From an uncultured Alphaproteobacteria bacterium (GTDB lineage: Bacteria; Pseudomonadota; Alphaproteobacteria; Rhodobacterales; Rhodobacteraceae), in contig CAKMYZ010000011.1 of the NCBI GenBank assembly GCA_929200255.1, positions 1 through 64,000 on the forward strand: a stretch of DNA of 64,000 nucleotides, read 5' to 3'. This document shows positions 61,492 through 64,000 of the stretch, piece by piece; position 1 is the stretch's first letter; each line of letters begins with the position of its first letter. The notes beneath the pieces were generated by a model. It searched no databases and was not told the origin of the DNA. It was given only the letters and a program-made list of their open reading frames with translations. A program made the position numbers and the translations under genes.

Positions 61492-61517
61492 AGTGGCGCC
61501 AGTTACCTGGCGCCACT
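61492..61517. terminator. Hairpin after fliC
   Basis: AGTGGCGCCAG and CTGGCGCCACT form an 11-bp perfect stem with loop TTAC just after the fliC stop, between fliC and flaF. There is no strong T-run on the flagellin strand, so it may be an mRNA 3'-end stabiliser or a partial terminator that lets some transcripts reach flaF. Confidence 0.65.
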
Positions 61518-61524
61518 TATGATA

Positions 61525-63075
61525 TTACCGGAACAGTGACAGGATTGTCTGTGGTGCCTGGTTGGCGATGGACAAGGACTGAACACCCAACTGCTGCTGG
61601 ACTTGAAGGGCCTGCAGACGTGCAGACGTTTCTTCCATATCCGCATCTACCAACGCGCCGATCCCGGACTTGAGCGAGTCAGTCAAGTTTGAGATGAACT
61701 CTGATTGCGTATCAATCCGGCCTTGGCTGGAACCAAAGGCAGCAGCTGAATCAATCGCAGTGTCGATCATCGTTTCGATGTTCGCGAGTGCAGCCGCAAC
61801 ACCGTCGTCGGTTGTCACGTCAAGCGTATCGATACCAACAAGACCACCTGTTGCCTGACCTTCGGCGGCACCTTCTGCGGTCAGGGTCATATCGGCGCCA
61901 GCGTTGTCAAGCTGCAAGACCCATTCGTTGGTTGTGCTGTCCTGGACCACCTGCGTTGTGACGTTGGCGATTTGCGCGCCATCGATCACCGTTTTCAGCC
62001 CGCGTGCGACGTCTTCTGCGGTCTCGTTCTTGCCAGCGACGTAGTCATAGGCAACACCTCCGACATTCACGCGGTAGCCATCACCCTCAGAGACCGCAGC
62101 AGTGGCACTGAAGGAAACAGTCGACGCGCGTGCATCAATTGTTTCATCTGTGAAGCCAGCGCCCGCTGCGCCAGCACCACCGCCGTTGACGTTGGCTGTA
62201 ACGGTTGCGTCAGACGTGCTGAAGTTGACCTCGACATCATCAAACTGCGAAGAAGATGTCAGCGTGATCGTGCCCGTTGCCTCGGTGGCTGTGATGCCTT
62301 CGATACCTGCTGCATTCAGCGCGGCAGTGATACCTGCGGCGACCGATGTTGCCGTGTTGCCGGCGGCGTCAGAGGTATAGGTGATTGTCTCACCGGCGAC
62401 CTGAAGGTTGTAGGTGTTGGCAGCAGCAGCCGTTGGCGCAGCCAGCTGGATTGTCATCGTATTCCCGGCATTCGAGAAATCAGCGCCGCCGCCGGCGGCG
62501 AGGTTGCCAGCACCATCTGCGGCCGTCACGTTTGGCGACAGATCGGCACCTGTGCCATAGACACCGGCTTCAGCACTCAAATCCTGGCGCGCAACTGTGA
62601 TGTTGCTTGAAACCACTTGACCATCGCTGCTGCGGTCAAGCGAAGACAGAACATTCACGTCGTCGGTGCCTTGCAGAAAGTTCAACCCGTTGAACTGGGC
62701 TGCGCTGACAACCGAGGAGATCTGATCACTCAGCGCGGTGATGTCTTCCTGCAGTTTTGTGCGGTCGACGTTTTCACCGCGGGCTGCGACGATCTTTTCC
62801 TTCATGTCGGTGAGCAGATCGGTCACAGTCTCTGCGCCGTTGCGGGCCACCGCGACAGACGATGCCCCAAGTGAGAGGCTTTCAGAGATCGCCTTGAAAC
62901 CCTTCACATCGGATTCCATCACCTTTGAGATCGCCCAGATGGCAGAGTTGTCACGTGCGGATCCGACTTCTTTACCGGTCGAGATCATCGCCTGCGTCTT
63001 GGACAGGTCGTTGTTGATTGATTTGAGGGTTTGCAGCGCGACCATGGCGCTGTTGTTTGTGAGAATACTAGACAT
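61525..63075 (-). CDS. fliC: Flagellin
   Basis: A 516-residue flagellin with a conserved N-terminal D0/D1 helix pair (SILTNNSAMVALQTLKSINND, LNFLQGTDDVN) and C-terminal D1/D0 (FISNLTDSLKSGIGALVDAD, QVQQQLGVQSLSIANQAPQ, split; ends LFR). The middle (about 180-430) is alanine/threonine-rich and contains two similar modules of about 70-80 residues with TYNLQVAGETITYTSDAAG and GYRVNVGGVAYDYVAGK, each like flagellin IN repeats. It forms the filament. A CtrA-like box is upstream. Confidence 0.95.
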   Translation of the reverse strand: MSSILTNNSAMVALQTLKSINNDLSKTQAMISTGKEVGSARDNSAIWAISKVMESDVKGFKAISESLSLGASSVAVARNGAETVTDLLTDMKEKIVAARGENVDRTKLQEDITALSDQISSVVSAAQFNGLNFLQGTDDVNVLSSLDRSSDGQVVSSNITVARQDLSAEAGVYGTGADLSPNVTAADGAGNLAAGGGADFSNAGNTMTIQLAAPTAAAANTYNLQVAGETITYTSDAAGNTATSVAAGITAALNAAGIEGITATEATGTITLTSSSQFDDVEVNFSTSDATVTANVNGGGAGAAGAGFTDETIDARASTVSFSATAAVSEGDGYRVNVGGVAYDYVAGKNETAEDVARGLKTVIDGAQIANVTTQVVQDSTTNEWVLQLDNAGADMTLTAEGAAEGQATGGLVGIDTLDVTTDDGVAAALANIETMIDTAIDSAAAFGSSQGRIDTQSEFISNLTDSLKSGIGALVDADMEETSARLQALQVQQQLGVQSLSIANQAPQTILSLFR

Positions 63076-63228
63076 TGTAAGGGTCTTTCGAATGAGGCGC
63101 TTTGCACCAGGTGTTTTCAGGAATCTGCAACTTGGCTGCAGGTTGAGGCGTCATTCTGACGAAAAGCACCGGCACCATGAGGCACCAGCCAGCCGTTTTG
63201 GCATTGGCTCAAGTAAGCTTATGTACCC

Positions 63229-63243
63229 TGAACAACCCCTTAA
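63229..63243. promoter_or_regulatory. CtrA-like box upstream of fliC
   Basis: Read on the fliC strand, TTAA-N7-TTCA; on the plus strand the TTAA is followed by C, matching the TTAAC half of the consensus. It is 154 bases before the fliC start. The 204-base gap shows no other feature I can name. Confidence 0.45.
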
Positions 63244-63279
63244 CCCGCGCGCACCAAATACGGAGAATTTGAGCGAAAT

Positions 63280-63621
63280 TTACGCTTTTCTTTCAAGACC
63301 TTTACGGCCTGTGGGCACAGTCGCCAGATTGCCGGATTGATCATAAACACTTAGCCCCTGCTGCACCTGCAAGAGTTCCGCAACCCGTGCGCGCGCAGCA
63401 TTCAGGCCGCCGATCGCCGCCTGCAGTAGCGCCTGATTGGCCTGCAACTTCGTCCTTACCTGTTGCAATGCTTCTGACGGGTGCTGGTCAGGGTGCAATT
63501 GTTCCATCTGCACGGTGATCGACTTTTGGATTGGGCCAAGTTCCTGGTAGCGTGAAAACTTAATTGCCTCAGCCTCAGTCTCGAGCGTTTCGAGCAATGT
63601 TTCAACCGGTGACAGTGTCAT
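63280..63621 (-). CDS. FlgN-like flagellar chaperone
   Basis: A 113-residue helical protein (LLETLETEAEAIKFSRYQEL, LQQVRTKLQANQALLQAAIGGLNAARARV in split form) with the size and helical-hairpin layout of FlgN, the chaperone for FlgK and FlgL. It overlaps the FlgJ-like gene upstream. Confidence 0.6.
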   Translation of the reverse strand: MTLSPVETLLETLETEAEAIKFSRYQELGPIQKSITVQMEQLHPDQHPSEALQQVRTKLQANQALLQAAIGGLNAARARVAELLQVQQGLSVYDQSGNLATVPTGRKGLERKA

Positions 63622-63907
63622 AGCCGCGCGCCTTCATCGCCTCGAATAGGGCTTCGGCCAGTCCGATGCCGCCGGATTTGACCATCTCTTCTGCCTGTGC
63701 CTCGCGCAGGAAGGATCCAAATTGTTCTTCGCCATGCCCGCCGCCGAAGGTGTCCCGCGGTGCGCCGACACCGGCAGATTTGAGCATCTCGGCCAGGAAA
63801 GTCGCCTCAAGTTTTTCGGCAGCTTCGCGTAACTTAGGGTTGGATTGCATATAGTTAGGCAGGCTGGCCGCAGGTCGGGGTGGCGGCAACACAGGAATCG
63901 TGCTCAT
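63602..63907 (-). CDS. FlgJ-like rod-binding protein (muramidase-less)
   Basis: A 101-residue protein with the rod-binding domain pattern KLREAAEKLEATFLAEMLKSAG and EEQFGSFLREAQAEEMVKSGGIGLAEALFEAM (split). It lacks the C-terminal muramidase of enterobacterial FlgJ, as is common in alphaproteobacteria. The ATG at 63907 follows GGAG; the open frame extends to 63958. Confidence 0.78.
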   Translation of the reverse strand: MSTIPVLPPPRPAASLPNYMQSNPKLREAAEKLEATFLAEMLKSAGVGAPRDTFGGGHGEEQFGSFLREAQAEEMVKSGGIGLAEALFEAMKARGYDTVTG

Positions 63908-64000
63908 CGGGTTCTCCGTTGTCAACTCGGCGGCAAGATGCGCGATAGTCCTAAACATTCAGTAAGTTTTTTGGGGCAAAGCTGTGATTAGTCAGATTCT

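Noticed and set aside
1-64000. CRISPR array, insertion sequence, prophage or rRNA genes
   Set aside because: No regularly spaced repeats, transposase, integrase, phage structural genes or rRNA-like sequence were seen.

Overview
The window looks like chromosomal DNA of a marine alphaproteobacterium of the order Rhodobacterales (Roseobacter group). The reasons are the flagellar gene order, the FlaF/FlbT pair beside a single flagellin gene, CtrA-like TTAA-N7-TTAA boxes in front of flagellar operons, and Rhodobacterales-type neighbours (gloB next to a methyltransferase, the ExbB/OmpA-like pair, DUF3726). No database search was possible, so product names rest on motifs, architecture and context.

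Region 1 (1-3000) starts with decayed DNA: a stop-interrupted frame resembling a GHKL/histidine-kinase ATPase, and a protein-like fragment. Intact genes follow: a thioredoxin-fold protein with its small partner, and a secreted protein divergent from a MarR regulator with a Cys/His-rich tail and a palindromic operator. Region 2 (3000-9350) holds a membrane glycosylation set (GtrB-like GT2, GT-C transferase, GtrA flippase), a hydantoinase/oxoprolinase-type protein and a CDP-alcohol phosphatidyltransferase. Region 3 (9350-12930) is a complete YnjBCD-type ABC importer with an intercistronic hairpin. Region 4 (12980-22260) has an RlmL-like rRNA methylase, a Slam-type outer-membrane protein divergent from two CAP-domain lipoproteins, a methyltransferase, gloB, clpA with a strong terminator, and a homocysteine S-methyltransferase.

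Region 5 (22250-28480) is an uncharacterised catabolic cluster: a tightly overlapping operon of aldehyde dehydrogenase, M19-type dipeptidase, a 567-residue unknown and a DUF3726 protein, plus a LysR regulator divergent from a RidA protein. The palindrome TTCAG-N5-CTGAA occurs both at the lysR start and about 95 bp upstream of the aldehyde dehydrogenase, which suggests one LysR circuit. Region 6 (28480-33670) has a VWA lipoprotein divergent from a DUF6502-like gene with twin palindromic operators, a mini-lipoprotein, and a MotA/MotB-like (ZorAB-like) motor pair. A ChaC-type gamma-glutamylcyclotransferase and idi follow.

Region 7 (35180-64000) is a large flagellar cluster: motB, flgEKLI, fliPN-fliH-fliF, fliL, motE-like, motA, a large MotC/MotK-like periplasmic protein, flhA-fliR-flhB, a FliJ-like protein, a second FliL-like protein, flgHAGF-fliQE-flgCB, fliI, a DUF1217 protein, flbT, flaF, fliC, and FlgN-like and FlgJ-like proteins. 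FliG, FliM, FlgD and FliK are not seen here. A degenerate glycosyltransferase-like remnant may lie between flgI and fliP. CtrA-like boxes precede motB, flgE, the fliF/fliL divergon and fliC.

The best candidates for something undescribed are the Slam plus CAP-lipoprotein locus, the LysR/dipeptidase/ALDH/RidA pathway, and the DUF6502 locus with its paired operators beside the VWA lipoprotein and motor genes.
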